This document shows, piece after piece, positions 13,576-21,621 of a stretch of 25,204 nt of DNA (positions within the stretch are counted from its first letter, which is position 1; every line of letters begins with the position of its first letter). The notes below the pieces were generated by a model. It had not been told where the DNA came from. It made no database searches and saw only the letters and a list, made by a program, of their open reading frames with translations. This stretch comes from JBCCGR01 sp039029195 (GTDB taxonomy: Bacteria; Pseudomonadota; Alphaproteobacteria; Rhizobiales; Rhizobiaceae). The translations under genes and the position numbers were made by a program. The stretch is taken from the NCBI GenBank assembly GCA_039029195.1, contig JBCCGR010000060.1, forward strand, positions 1-25,204, given 5' to 3'.

Positions 13576-14256
13576 ATGCCTCGCGGCAGCGCAACACATA
13601 GCCCCGGCATTGGGAAACTGATCGACACCCTTTGGTTCGACGTGGTGCAGCTTTCCGAAACCGAGCATTCCACCGAGGCCCGCAAGGTTCCGATCAATGT
13701 GTACATGTCCAAGAAGTTTGAGGGCGAAGGCACGCGCAAGGCAACGACATCAATATGGTTCACGGTCAAATGCGAAGAACCGGACGTATCTGAAGGTGGA
13801 AGCGATCTAGATGCGATTTTGAAGGTGGTTCGGTCGAAGCTGGACAAACACTTCAAGATCGAGTGGGAGCGCTGGTTGAAGGTCCATGTCCGCCAAGAGC
13901 GGATATACGATGGAACCGGCAAAGGGCTGTCGCTGTCATGGACCGAAGTTCAGCGCGGCGTCACCGTCGATGGTGATGTCCTCTTGCGATCATTCAACGG
14001 TTATGGCGACTGGTCGAGCCGCTGGAAAATCGAACCATGGCCAGAGACGTTCAGGGACAAGAACGGCAGTGTCCTTGCCTGTATTCCATGCACCGACGAA
14101 AACGAGAAAGCCCTGACCGTGTTTGCCGAGAAGCTTGTGGAACTCCGCAAGGCACTCGCTGATTTCGTCGCCCCAGAGAACATTGAAGAGACGCTTCGCC
14201 AGATCGCATCTGGCCAACTTTTACTGTCTCCAACCACATCCCAAGAGAAGGAATGA
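13576..14256 (+). CDS. Hypothetical phage protein, 226 residues
   Basis: Family not recognised. The start ATG at 13576 is chosen because AAGGAGA lies 6 nt upstream; the open frame extends left to 13462 but that part overlaps the previous gene. The product is a soluble alpha/beta protein: N-terminal glycine-rich region, a block of beta strands (NVYMSKKFEGEG, TTSIWFTVKC), an acidic loop, a helix (DAILKVVRSKLDKHFKIEWE), further strands with many tryptophans (KIEPWPETF), and a C-terminal helix (about 175-215). No signal peptide or membrane segment. Probably a cytoplasmic early-phage protein. Confidence 0.65.
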   Translation: MPRGSATHSPGIGKLIDTLWFDVVQLSETEHSTEARKVPINVYMSKKFEGEGTRKATTSIWFTVKCEEPDVSEGGSDLDAILKVVRSKLDKHFKIEWERWLKVHVRQERIYDGTGKGLSLSWTEVQRGVTVDGDVLLRSFNGYGDWSSRWKIEPWPETFRDKNGSVLACIPCTDENEKALTVFAEKLVELRKALADFVAPENIEETLRQIASGQLLLSPTTSQEKE

Positions 14257-14259
14257 GAG

Positions 14260-14691
14260 ATGTACGACCGCTATTCATCTGATCGCACCAACTACGACAT
14301 CACAGAATGCCTCGTCATGATTCGTGACAACGAAGGCCTCTCTCGCCTCACGCGCGATGACTTGGCCGCTGCGTGCAACAGAATCCATGAGCAATCCAAA
14401 GACATTGGACGACTTACCGAACTTTTAAAGCGGATAGTTCCAGAGGTCGTCAAAAGCCGTAACGCCCTTGCAGAGGGTATTGGGCTCGATCTGAACATCG
14501 ATCGAGATCAGCGGAAAATCGACCCCGAAGATGAGTCTGTTGTTCTTGAGGTCGATCAAATGACCGATTGGCTGGTTGATCAAGCCATAGCCACCTCCGA
14601 TCAAACGCTTGCCGAACGAAACGAGAAGTTGAGGGAGCTTGCGAATGAAATCGGGCTCTCTACCCCACTCACAGAGAGAGGGGGAGAGTGA
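14260..14691 (+). CDS. Hypothetical phage protein, helical and acidic
   Basis: Family not recognised. 143 residues, predicted mostly helical and acidic, with two long amphipathic helices (about 30-65 and 95-130) that could form a coiled coil (IHEQSKDIGRLTELLKRIVP; LAERNEKLRELANEIGL). ATG at 14260 is preceded by AAGGAATGAGAG. The stop overlaps the next start. Its position in the operon suggests a co-expressed accessory role only. Confidence 0.6.
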   Translation: MYDRYSSDRTNYDITECLVMIRDNEGLSRLTRDDLAAACNRIHEQSKDIGRLTELLKRIVPEVVKSRNALAEGIGLDLNIDRDQRKIDPEDESVVLEVDQMTDWLVDQAIATSDQTLAERNEKLRELANEIGLSTPLTERGGE

Positions 14692-14909
14692 TGTCATACG
14701 CCTACATTGAGCGCTTCTACGGCGTCTCTCCAAAGCCCGGTAGCCGAGTCCAGCACACAGTCACCAAACGGTTCGGCACCATCAAGCGGGCCAATGGCGA
14801 TCCTCACTATGTGAGCGTCCGTTTTGATGGGCTGAACCACAATCGCCCCTGCCATCCAATGGAACTCGATTATTCAGTCGAACAGACTGGAGAGGAAGTC
14901 GCGCAATGA
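14691..14909 (+). CDS. Hypothetical small beta-barrel-like phage protein
   Basis: 72 residues from ATG at 14691 (GTG at 14688 is an alternative), after GAGAGGGGGAGAG. The pattern GSRVQHTVTKRFGTIKRANG followed by YVSVRFDGLNHNRPCHPMEL looks like an SH3/KOW-like five-strand barrel (turn GTIKR, strand VRFDG, closing HPMEL), common in small phage proteins. No family name is assigned. It overlaps both neighbours by a few bases. Confidence 0.6.
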   Translation: MSYAYIERFYGVSPKPGSRVQHTVTKRFGTIKRANGDPHYVSVRFDGLNHNRPCHPMELDYSVEQTGEEVAQ

Positions 14910-15277
14910 ACAGATCTCTTTCCATCCTCAACGACCAAGGCGACATGACCTTCACATGGGGTGAGGAAGATGATGCGAGAATGGAAGCCATCATCGCTGA
15001 AAAGATGAAGGCAGGCGTTGTCTTCTTCATCGTCGAACCACGAGCATTCGGGCTTCTATCACCCAAGAAAACTAAGTTGGGGAAGGCCACGGATGCAAAG
15101 AAGCATCGCAGCCTCTCGGTTGAAGACGAGCACCTGCAGGCGTTTGTCGTCACCTCGAATACGGGTGACGTTGTGAGCTCGCCGGCTGGCGAGGTGCAAA
15201 CCAAGCGCAAGGCGAAGTCTGCCAAGGAAGCTGCCACTGGCCACTCTGTAGGCGTGAAGCCACTCAGGGGAGGCTGA
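14906..15277 (+). CDS. Hypothetical phage protein
   Basis: 123 residues, family not recognised. The first 60 residues look folded (GDMTFTWGEEDDARMEAIIA and a strand GVVFFIVEPR), while the C-terminal half is basic and low-complexity (KRKAKSAKEA), so probably disordered. ATG at 14906 has GAGAGGAAG upstream and overlaps the previous stop by 4 nt. Confidence 0.6.
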   Translation: MNRSLSILNDQGDMTFTWGEEDDARMEAIIAEKMKAGVVFFIVEPRAFGLLSPKKTKLGKATDAKKHRSLSVEDEHLQAFVVTSNTGDVVSSPAGEVQTKRKAKSAKEAATGHSVGVKPLRGG

Positions 15278-15278
15278 T

Positions 15279-16472
15279 ATGGAAATACGGAACACCACTC
15301 TGCCGGATGATCTTCTATATTTTCTCGACTGTTCGACAGAGTGCGGACACCTGACCGGTGGCGCCCATGCAGCGCTCAACCTGTATGGAGACGCCAAGCA
15401 GATAGACGACATATGCGAAGGCCCGACCGAGAGCGGGCACCATGTCCACAGTTTGGCGCTGAAAGGGATCAAGCTGGAGCGGCTAGCCCGGACGGTCATT
15501 GACCAGTTAGACGATCCTGAAGTCTTCCGGTCCATTTCTTTCGCATCTCAACTCAGGTCAATCGCTGACTACGCAGAGTTTGCCTCCAGAGCCGCCTATG
15601 AGGATGCGTTCAAAGGTGATCACGGGCTTTCTCCGAGCTGCACGCTCACCAAAGGTGGCAAGAAGGCCAAGGTGAAGATGGCATCTCAGGGATGGATCAA
15701 GCGGCAAAGCCAATATCACCTCGCGGAGTGGGATTTTCTGTGCCGGTTGGAACTCTGGCGCACTTGTGGTGCGCCCGCTGTTCTCATCAAGGGCGCGAAC
15801 GAAGTGGTGAGCGAATTGTTCCGTCAGATATACCGAAGACGTGATCAAGCCATAGCGAGAGAAATGGCCAAGCTTGGCATAAGTCTCCCAAAGGCAAAGC
15901 CTAAACCAAAACTTCCAAGATCGGTACGGCGGTCAACCATCAAGGCAGCAGCGTTTGCGAGCGCGCTCCTGGGCGCTTCAACGGTTTCCAGTTTTGCCAG
16001 CGGCAATCCAGTCGAAATCCCTGCCAATGATATTGTGGTGGAAGTGTCGCTTGGAAGATCAATCCATTCAAAGGGTCACGGCTCCCTCAGGGTCAAACTG
16101 AAGGATGTTGATGGAGGCTTTCTGACAAATCTGTGCATTTATCAAGACCTGCCTGCACTGGATCAATTGGCATCCATTGCGATGTTCGCACAGGCTGGTG
16201 AGATCGATCAGGTGCTCGACGCCGGCAACTGCTTCAACGTCGCGCCTGAAGCAATCAGGCACCCGGCGATTGCCAGATCCCGCTCAAATGAGCGCCCTCT
16301 CACTGCCAACAATGATGATCTTGCCCGTATCATAGAAAACAACACCGGTCCTGAATTCTATTGGCTGGATACGAGGGAACTGTGGATCGAGAGGTTCTTT
16401 GTCATGGCCTTCGGTCGGCAGTCGAAAGCTGCGCTCGATGCCTACTATTCGCTCAACCACAGAGGATTATGA
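15279..16472 (+). CDS. Large hypothetical phage protein with internal hydrophobic segment
   Basis: No family recognised. 397 residues, the largest product of the early operon. The N-terminal part (1-205) is soluble and partly charged, with a Lys-rich loop (KGGKKAKVKMAS). A very basic linker (KPKPKLPRSVRRSTIK) at about 206-222 precedes a short hydrophobic stretch (AAAFASALLGASTVSSFASG, about 223-242) that could be a membrane insertion or a signal-anchor-like element. The C-terminal part (245-397) is a second soluble region of beta strands and helices. ATG at 15279 follows GGGGAGG. The basic linker before a hydrophobic helix would fit a positive-inside membrane anchor, but the topology is uncertain. 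Confidence 0.62.
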   Translation: MEIRNTTLPDDLLYFLDCSTECGHLTGGAHAALNLYGDAKQIDDICEGPTESGHHVHSLALKGIKLERLARTVIDQLDDPEVFRSISFASQLRSIADYAEFASRAAYEDAFKGDHGLSPSCTLTKGGKKAKVKMASQGWIKRQSQYHLAEWDFLCRLELWRTCGAPAVLIKGANEVVSELFRQIYRRRDQAIAREMAKLGISLPKAKPKPKLPRSVRRSTIKAAAFASALLGASTVSSFASGNPVEIPANDIVVEVSLGRSIHSKGHGSLRVKLKDVDGGFLTNLCIYQDLPALDQLASIAMFAQAGEIDQVLDAGNCFNVAPEAIRHPAIARSRSNERPLTANNDDLARIIENNTGPEFYWLDTRELWIERFFVMAFGRQSKAALDAYYSLNHRGL

Positions 16473-16475
16473 GGT

Positions 16476-17003
16476 ATGGCAACGGTAGAACCACTCAGTG
16501 ATGCAGAGCATATCGAACTCGAAAACCTGCTGATCGCCATGCGAGAGCCCGTCGTGGTGACAGCCGACTACACCAATTGGCGACGCGAGAAGTCCAATCG
16601 CCGTTTCATTCCCAAACGGTTCTGGATTGGCGAAACGGAATGGCACCCAACCCGGGCATTGTTTCTTCACGCTTGGGACTTGGACAAAGAAGCCTATCGC
16701 GACTTCAACCTGATTGATTTTGACCTGAGCACGCTACAGCGCGTCAAACCAATCGACGCATTCTATCCGAATGACCAATCGCTTCTGGATTCCCTCCATG
16801 CGGACACGCGTGAGCAGTTCCGCCTCTGGATGGATGAACTGGAAGCCCATATGCGCGAGTGGGAGAAGGCATGGGGCAACCTACCTTACGGCCTGCCCTT
16901 GGCCAAATCGACCGGGTTGGAGTGCTGGTATGAGAGTTTCCAGAACCAGATGTCCGCGCGCGAAGCCTTCCATTCCGATCAAGACCATTGGGACGATGAC
17001 TGA
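16476..17003 (+). CDS. WYL-domain-like protein
   Basis: 175 residues. Residues about 27-85 match the pattern of stand-alone WYL-type domains of proteobacteria and phages: VVVTADYTNWRREKSNRRFI, then a strand and turn GETEWHPTRALFLHAWDLDK, then YRDFNLIDFD. WYL domains bind small ligands or nucleic acid and often regulate DNA-damage or defence functions, but no DNA-binding domain precedes it here. The rest (85-175) is helical and Trp-rich. GAGGA about 9 nt upstream supports ATG 16476. The stop overlaps the next start (17003). The role as a regulator is uncertain. Confidence 0.68.
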   Translation: MATVEPLSDAEHIELENLLIAMREPVVVTADYTNWRREKSNRRFIPKRFWIGETEWHPTRALFLHAWDLDKEAYRDFNLIDFDLSTLQRVKPIDAFYPNDQSLLDSLHADTREQFRLWMDELEAHMREWEKAWGNLPYGLPLAKSTGLECWYESFQNQMSAREAFHSDQDHWDDD

Positions 17004-17377
17004 TGGAAATCAAATCACCTTACAGCGCCGTTCGCGTTGGCGATGCACCAGAGGGCGCAACACCATTTCGAAAGAAAAATGGCATGTTGCACTTTGACCC
17101 TCAGAACTTCCGAAAGATCGACTATGGGCACATGTTCGATCAAGAGAGGGGGTATCGCGTCTACTTCAAATTCGCGGACTCCAATGCGTCGAACAGTTGG
17201 GACCCAACTGACCTGTTGCGATGGGCTCAATCAACCGAAATCGTCAACGATGAAGTTGCAGACTTCGTGGCGACCTGCCAGCAGCAAGCACGGCAATGCA
17301 AGCGCCTCAATCGACTTTGGAAGACAATGGGACGCCCGGAGAACGGTGTGCCCATGGATGCAAAGGGTAGCGCCTGA
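17003..17377 (+). CDS. Hypothetical phage protein
   Basis: 124 residues, family not recognised. Mixed alpha/beta composition with a Trp-containing helix (DPTDLLRWAQSTEIVND) and a C-terminal Cys/Gln-rich helix (ADFVATCQQQARQCKRLNRL, about residues 86-105). No membrane segment. Its start overlaps the stop of the WYL-like gene by one base, so translational coupling is likely; the ribosome binding site is weak. Confidence 0.55.
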   Translation: MEIKSPYSAVRVGDAPEGATPFRKKNGMLHFDPQNFRKIDYGHMFDQERGYRVYFKFADSNASNSWDPTDLLRWAQSTEIVNDEVADFVATCQQQARQCKRLNRLWKTMGRPENGVPMDAKGSA

Positions 17378-17433
17378 TGACCCAAGCACACACCCCTTTG
17401 TCCCGTACATAGGGCACCGAACAGAGAGGAAGA

Positions 17434-17883
17434 ATGATGAGAGACGGCGACATTTACGATTGGGAGTGGAAAGAAGAGCCAGACACAGCCCAACCATATT
17501 GGTGCTACTCACGTCGCGCCGTCGTTCGTAATGGCAAACTCGTTGATACCTATTGGGGGCGCACTGAGCCAAAATCCGTAACACCTGAAAAGGTCAACCT
17601 CACATTTGTTGCAAACTTTGATGACCTTGAGGAAATCGGAGAGTGGAAAATCAGATACTACAAGACGTCTGACATTGTGGACATGAGGCACGCCAATAGC
17701 TCAAACGCCAAAGTTTACCGTCGCAAGGGTGCCAAGCGCGATCCTGAAACCATGATCCAGCACGCCCAGGATTCTATTCGAGAATGCGAGGCGCAAATTC
17801 AATCCGACCAACGTCAAATAGATTTTCTGAAACGAGCAATCAGCCTTGTGGAAGCGGGCAAGATTGATGAGGCGCACCTGTGA
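17434..17883 (+). CDS. Hypothetical phage protein with C-terminal coiled coil
   Basis: 149 residues. Family not recognised. The N-terminal ~95 residues carry beta strands rich in Trp/Tyr (DWEWKEEPDTAQPYWCYSRR), and the C-terminal 50 a charged helix (IRECEAQIQSDQRQIDFLKR) likely to form a coiled coil. GAGAGGAAG precedes two adjacent ATG codons (17434, 17437). Last gene of the rightward operon; the gap before it is 56 bp, so it may be less tightly coupled. No clear terminator is seen in 17884-17966. Confidence 0.6.
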   Translation: MMRDGDIYDWEWKEEPDTAQPYWCYSRRAVVRNGKLVDTYWGRTEPKSVTPEKVNLTFVANFDDLEEIGEWKIRYYKTSDIVDMRHANSSNAKVYRRKGAKRDPETMIQHAQDSIRECEAQIQSDQRQIDFLKRAISLVEAGKIDEAHL

Positions 17884-17966
17884 ACCGCATTATCGTCTGT
17901 GGTGGGAGTTTGTCTTGCCCCGTCCGCGGCCAAGAAGCGAAACGGCCCCACCATCAAACCCACAGG

Positions 17967-18413
17967 CTATGCTGCCATATCTGGCCGAACCAACTCAGGC
18001 AGTCTCCATGCAAACCCATCATCAAATGAAGGGATCTCGAACTTGGTTTTCTTTTCCAGATAGTTCTGGATCGACCTGTGGCACCGGTCCACGATATGCC
18101 ACCCTTCCCAAGCTTCAGATTCAGACGCTGGGCTGAAATCCGGGTCAATCCCTCGTGTAACGTAGGTGTAGTAGGCGCACACCCGGTTTAGGATCGCCAG
18201 TTCCACATCACTGGCCGGCTCAAGGTCTGTAATCAATTCCCGCAAACGATCGATCTTTAACAGGAGGCCACGCTTCTCATCACTGAGGGCCTTGCTTTCC
18301 TTAAGCATCTCCATCCCCTGACGCTTCTTGTCCAGGGTGATGAGTTCATCCCAAATTTCCGCGATTGAATTGAGGTCTGTGTTTGCCCGTTCTCGTGCTT
18401 GCTTCTCGGCCAT
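17967..18413 (-). CDS. Hypothetical helical protein
   Basis: 148 residues from ATG at 18413, which has AAGGAG 8 nt upstream; an open frame upstream to 18617 has no support. Helical coiled-coil region in the first 75 residues (RERANTDLNSIAEIWDELIT; LLLKIDRLRELITDLEPASD), then a compact domain with aromatic residues (VCAYYTYVTRGIDPDF, WHIVDRCHRSIQNYLEKK). No membrane part. Convergent with the early operon and the first of the separately oriented cargo-zone genes. Function unknown. Confidence 0.6.
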   Translation of the reverse strand: MAEKQARERANTDLNSIAEIWDELITLDKKRQGMEMLKESKALSDEKRGLLLKIDRLRELITDLEPASDVELAILNRVCAYYTYVTRGIDPDFSPASESEAWEGWHIVDRCHRSIQNYLEKKTKFEIPSFDDGFAWRLPELVRPDMAA

Positions 18414-18664
18414 TTCATCATCTCCTTGTCTGAAGCTTATCCGCAACTTCTGTTTAGACAGTGGGATGGTGACGGGGATAACTTTCCGGTCAATTCCGGG
18501 CTTTGGGCTATTTTTCCTATTCCCTCTATCCTCAACCGTTGCACTTTGGGTTGAAAATAGCGGTGATAACTTCGCAAAAATTGTCGATGACCACGGACTA
18601 AGATTCCGATTGACCACCCTACCCTGTTCGATATGTTTCCCAAAGCGGCAAGAACAGGAGATTC

Positions 18665-18955
18665 ATGCCGCGCTACTATCGAAAAAGAACCAACCTTCTC
18701 AGAAATTACAAGGACACCGTGGTCCCCGTTGAAGACGATTGGGGCTGCTATTGCGATGGTGTCCATATCGCCCGGATATACAAACACGATGCTGGCCCAC
18801 GTCTGGAAATGTGGCAGTGGTTTTCAACGTGGGATGGGAGATTGGGTGGGATTACTGATACGCTTGAGGACGCTCTTGCTGAAGTGAAAGTTACGCATGA
18901 GCGGTTCGCCACGTCTTCAAAGGTTTACAGACCGCCAGCACCGTTTGAGGGGTGA
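18665..18955 (+). CDS. Hypothetical small protein
   Basis: 96 residues; no family recognised. Basic N-terminus, then a beta-rich middle with many aromatic residues (GCYCDGVHIARIYKHDAGPR, EMWQWFSTWDGRLGG) and a helix (TLEDALAEVKVTHERFA). ATG at 18665 is preceded by AGGAG 6 nt upstream. Divergent from the gene at 17967-18413, with a 251-bp shared spacer in which no gene is seen. Confidence 0.6.
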   Translation: MPRYYRKRTNLLRNYKDTVVPVEDDWGCYCDGVHIARIYKHDAGPRLEMWQWFSTWDGRLGGITDTLEDALAEVKVTHERFATSSKVYRPPAPFEG

Positions 18956-19094
18956 AATGTAGATTACCCATAGCGACTCAATGGCAGGTATGCGGACAAA
19001 CAGCAATTTCCCTGCGGTTGCGCTAATGGCTACTTCTGGAAATCGGGAGCTTCCAAAAATGATCATTATCACTGATGACTAACACGTGCGAGTT

Positions 19095-19123
19095 TTGACT
19101 GGGCTAACAGAAAGAACTTGAAT
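19095..19123 (+). promoter_or_regulatory. Possible sigma-70-type promoter
   Basis: TTGACT at 19095-19100 and TTGAAT at 19118-19123 are separated by 17 bp and lie 30 bp upstream of the gene at 19153. The -35 matches the consensus in five of six bases, the -10 in four. The site is in a 197-bp non-coding spacer whose low GC makes chance matches easier. Confidence 0.35.
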
Positions 19124-19152
19124 TTAATCTCAGTAGCACCCAATTTAAAGCT

Positions 19153-19638
19153 ATGTCTCTAGACGCCTCTACTATTCTGGCGGCTATCGAGCTTGCTGTT
19201 ATTGTTATCGGCGGCTCTATTGCCTGGTTCAGCTATAAGAAATCTGTTTCGGCCAATGCCGTCGACTTTGTGGTTGGTGTGGAAGGCCAACTTGATCCGT
19301 TACGAAATTCTGCGCTCGCAATGTCCCCGGGAGCGATCCGGGAGTGTTACCCCAATCAAATTCCTGACGACTTTTCAGAAGAAGAAGTAGTTGCATATGC
19401 TTATCTGTACCTGACGTACTCTCACATTAGCCGAATGTATTTTATCTTTGACGAGACGGGCCTGCATAGCCCGCTCCTTTCAGCGAAAGATAGAGATTAC
19501 AACAAACAGCTTTGGATGAACTACATCGCCTCATTTAAGGAGAGCCGCGTGATGCAGCGAGTTCATGACAATGCCAAACTCATCCGTGAACACAACAGAG
19601 CTTTCTTGGATGCGGCGGATCAGGTTCTAGGCAGCTAG
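19153..19638 (+). CDS. Hypothetical membrane-anchored protein, possible prophage cargo
   Basis: 161 residues, no family recognised. One N-terminal transmembrane segment (about 7-26, TILAAIELAVIVIGGSIAWF) followed by a basic pair KK, so the rest (30-161) is most likely cytoplasmic. That part is helical and acidic (DDFSEEEVVAYAYLYLTYSH). No strong ribosome binding site. The gene is monocistronic and visibly AT-richer than the early operon. A single-anchor cytoplasmic-domain protein expressed by itself in a prophage would suit superinfection exclusion or another lysogenic-conversion role, but this is only inferred from position and layout. A 203-bp spacer without visible gene follows. Confidence 0.65.
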   Translation: MSLDASTILAAIELAVIVIGGSIAWFSYKKSVSANAVDFVVGVEGQLDPLRNSALAMSPGAIRECYPNQIPDDFSEEEVVAYAYLYLTYSHISRMYFIFDETGLHSPLLSAKDRDYNKQLWMNYIASFKESRVMQRVHDNAKLIREHNRAFLDAADQVLGS

Positions 19639-19841
19639 CCTGTCCAATGGCAACAAACACCCGTTGCTAGAATTACTGCACAATAATTGTCGTTGTTGGT
19701 ACATTCGGGTCCATTGATCGAAACCATTAAACATTCCCATGCTGCGAACTCGTAACAGAACAAGCTTTGATTTTGTGGGTTTGTCGTCCGCGCTACAAAC
19801 AGCGGACAATCGTCCACCACGCAGCATCTGTCATTTTGGGC

Positions 19842-20528
19842 TCAAACCGGTCGTTCTTCCAGTGCAATTGGCTCAATCAACTCCTCGCCCTGCGCCTTGC
19901 TTGAATTGACCTCACGCCCCACACGATAGCTGACAAGCTCCGATCCGCGATTGTGTTGCAGCACACCTCGTGCGGTTTCAACGTCTGTGCCCTCATCAAG
20001 CCAGGTATCGAATTCCGATTGCTTGAGGATAATCGGCATACGGTGATGGAGATGTTCAATCTCAGGCGCCGCTGCTGCTGTGAGAATGGTACAACTGGTG
20101 ATGCCCAGATTGTCATTGTGAGCCCAAAGGCCAGCAAAGGCGAAGGGCTCCCAATCGGGCAAGGTGATGCAATTGGCGTCCTTCTTCCCATCCTCTTCGT
20201 TCTTGGTCCACTCATAGTAGCCATCGGCAGGGATCAGACAGCGCTTTGATTTGAAGGCGTCACGAAACGAATTCTTCTTGTGGGCGTCCTCTGAGCGTGC
20301 GTTGAACAGCGTCCACTTTGGCAGTTCCTTTGCCCACCAGGGCACCAGCCACCACCGGCCCTCATTCAGAATGCGATCACCATCACGTTTGTGGATGAAC
20401 AACACGTCCTGTGTTGGGGCGATGTTGTAGCGAGGGGGTACATTCCGACCCTTATCCTCAGGCCGGATCAGATTGAACATGTCGTGGAGTTCAGCCCACC
20501 CGCCTTGGAGTATGAATCGTCCGCACAT
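19842..20528 (-). CDS. SOS response-associated peptidase family protein (YedK/HMCES)
   Basis: Forms a covalent thiazolidine crosslink with abasic sites in single-stranded DNA, shielding them from breakage. 228 residues, normal length. The initiator methionine is followed by the catalytic cysteine (MCGRF, C2). PPRYNIAPTQ provides the conserved asparagine, NARSED the DNA-contact arginine, YYEW the glutamate and HHRMP the catalytic histidine; all active-site positions are present. No Shine-Dalgarno sequence is evident before ATG 20528, and no alphaproteobacterial LexA site (GTTC-N7-GTTC) was seen upstream. Its position inside the prophage cargo zone suggests acquired cargo that protects phage or host DNA, an inference. 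Confidence 0.93.
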   Translation of the reverse strand: MCGRFILQGGWAELHDMFNLIRPEDKGRNVPPRYNIAPTQDVLFIHKRDGDRILNEGRWWLVPWWAKELPKWTLFNARSEDAHKKNSFRDAFKSKRCLIPADGYYEWTKNEEDGKKDANCITLPDWEPFAFAGLWAHNDNLGITSCTILTAAAAPEIEHLHHRMPIILKQSEFDTWLDEGTDVETARGVLQHNRGSELVSYRVGREVNSSKAQGEELIEPIALEERPV

Positions 20529-20688
20529 AGCGGGAGGTTAGCTTTGAAGGGTTGGCTTAGGCAACACTGGCGTCTCATTCGACAATTCTGAAAATTGCCG
20601 AACGCTGCGGCCAAATACCGTCACTTGAACAAGCCGATTCGTGCATGCCCCCAAGCAACGGTATGGCGCGATGCGAGTTCCTCCAAGG

Positions 20689-21459
20689 TCACCTAGGACA
20701 TCTTCCATCGTATCCGGGATTATCCGGATGAGGAAACGGTTCCCTTTGGGCGTTCCAGCACAGTTTTAAGTAGCGGTACGCTATCACCTGCTTCCCATCG
20801 AGTTCGACTTTTCCGTTTGAACCCATGTCCGCGGTTACCGAAACTGGAGTGTCGCCGGCAATTTTGGTCTTACCATTAAAAGTCACACTTTGTCCGGAGT
20901 TGGATGAATAATCGGATGCTATCACTACAGATTCAATCACTCTAAAATGTTTGTTTTTCATTCGACCATTCAGCGCAATGGCGAAGTCATCACTTCCAGC
21001 ACGAGCCATCTCAAACATTTTCCTAACCAAAACGTCTGGCTGGTTGATCGAAATCACGGCGAAGCTTCCGACGATTTCCTTTTCCTGCTTATAATTTGCG
21101 TCGATCTTCGACTTCACGGTGCCGAAATTCAGCTCTCCCTTTCCAACCAAACGCCTCCAAGTTCTTCGCTCTAGCGCAACCGCTCTGCCTGAGTAAGAGA
21201 CTATGGATTTGATATATCCTGTCCGCTGAAAGCGGCTTTTACCAATTCTAAGGCCCTTTCCGGTAACGATTCCAAATGCCCCAATTGCGGCTTGGCTGGC
21301 GGCGTTCATTCGATAGTAGACATCGTCGATCTTAAGCGCCGAGCCTTGAGTGATAAATTTCTTTATTTCAACGTTCTGCGACCAAGCATTCTCAGAATTC
21401 AAAACCGTGAGTGAAACAGTTATTGCGAAAGCAGAGATTAACTTGCCAATATCTTTCAT
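20689..21459 (-). CDS. Hypothetical exported protein, probable prophage cargo
   Basis: 256 residues from ATG at 21459, chosen because GGAGGTGAG lies immediately upstream (5-nt spacing), one of the best ribosome binding sites in the window; the frame reaches 21477. Signal peptide about 1-27 (LISAFAITVSLTVLNSENAW, then SQ). The mature part is beta-rich with repeated short strands and ends in a Cys-containing tail (LCWNAQREPFPHPDNPGYDG). No family recognised. A strong translation signal, secretion and an isolated position between phage modules suggest a lysogenic-conversion protein acting outside the cytoplasm. Visibly AT-richer than the early genes. Confidence 0.72.
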   Translation of the reverse strand: MKDIGKLISAFAITVSLTVLNSENAWSQNVEIKKFITQGSALKIDDVYYRMNAASQAAIGAFGIVTGKGLRIGKSRFQRTGYIKSIVSYSGRAVALERRTWRRLVGKGELNFGTVKSKIDANYKQEKEIVGSFAVISINQPDVLVRKMFEMARAGSDDFAIALNGRMKNKHFRVIESVVIASDYSSNSGQSVTFNGKTKIAGDTPVSVTADMGSNGKVELDGKQVIAYRYLKLCWNAQREPFPHPDNPGYDGRCPR

Positions 21460-21621
21460 TCTCACCTCCTCATTCATTTTTTAAGGCAATGATTGCAGCA
21501 TGGATCGAATAAAAACCGAATACTGTGAAATTGCGCACATATGCAGGAATGCAATTGAACATCCCAAGCTGAAGTGAGCTGACTCGCAGCTACGTTCAAT
21601 GAAGACAGACCAGAATCCATG

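Noticed and set aside
18414..18617. N-terminal extension of the gene at 17967
   Set aside because: No ribosome binding site and no folded-protein character; AAGGAG supports the internal start at 18413.
20529..20688. Possible LexA box upstream of the YedK-like gene
   Set aside because: GAAC elements are present but about 23 bp apart, not the 7-bp spacing of alphaproteobacterial LexA sites.
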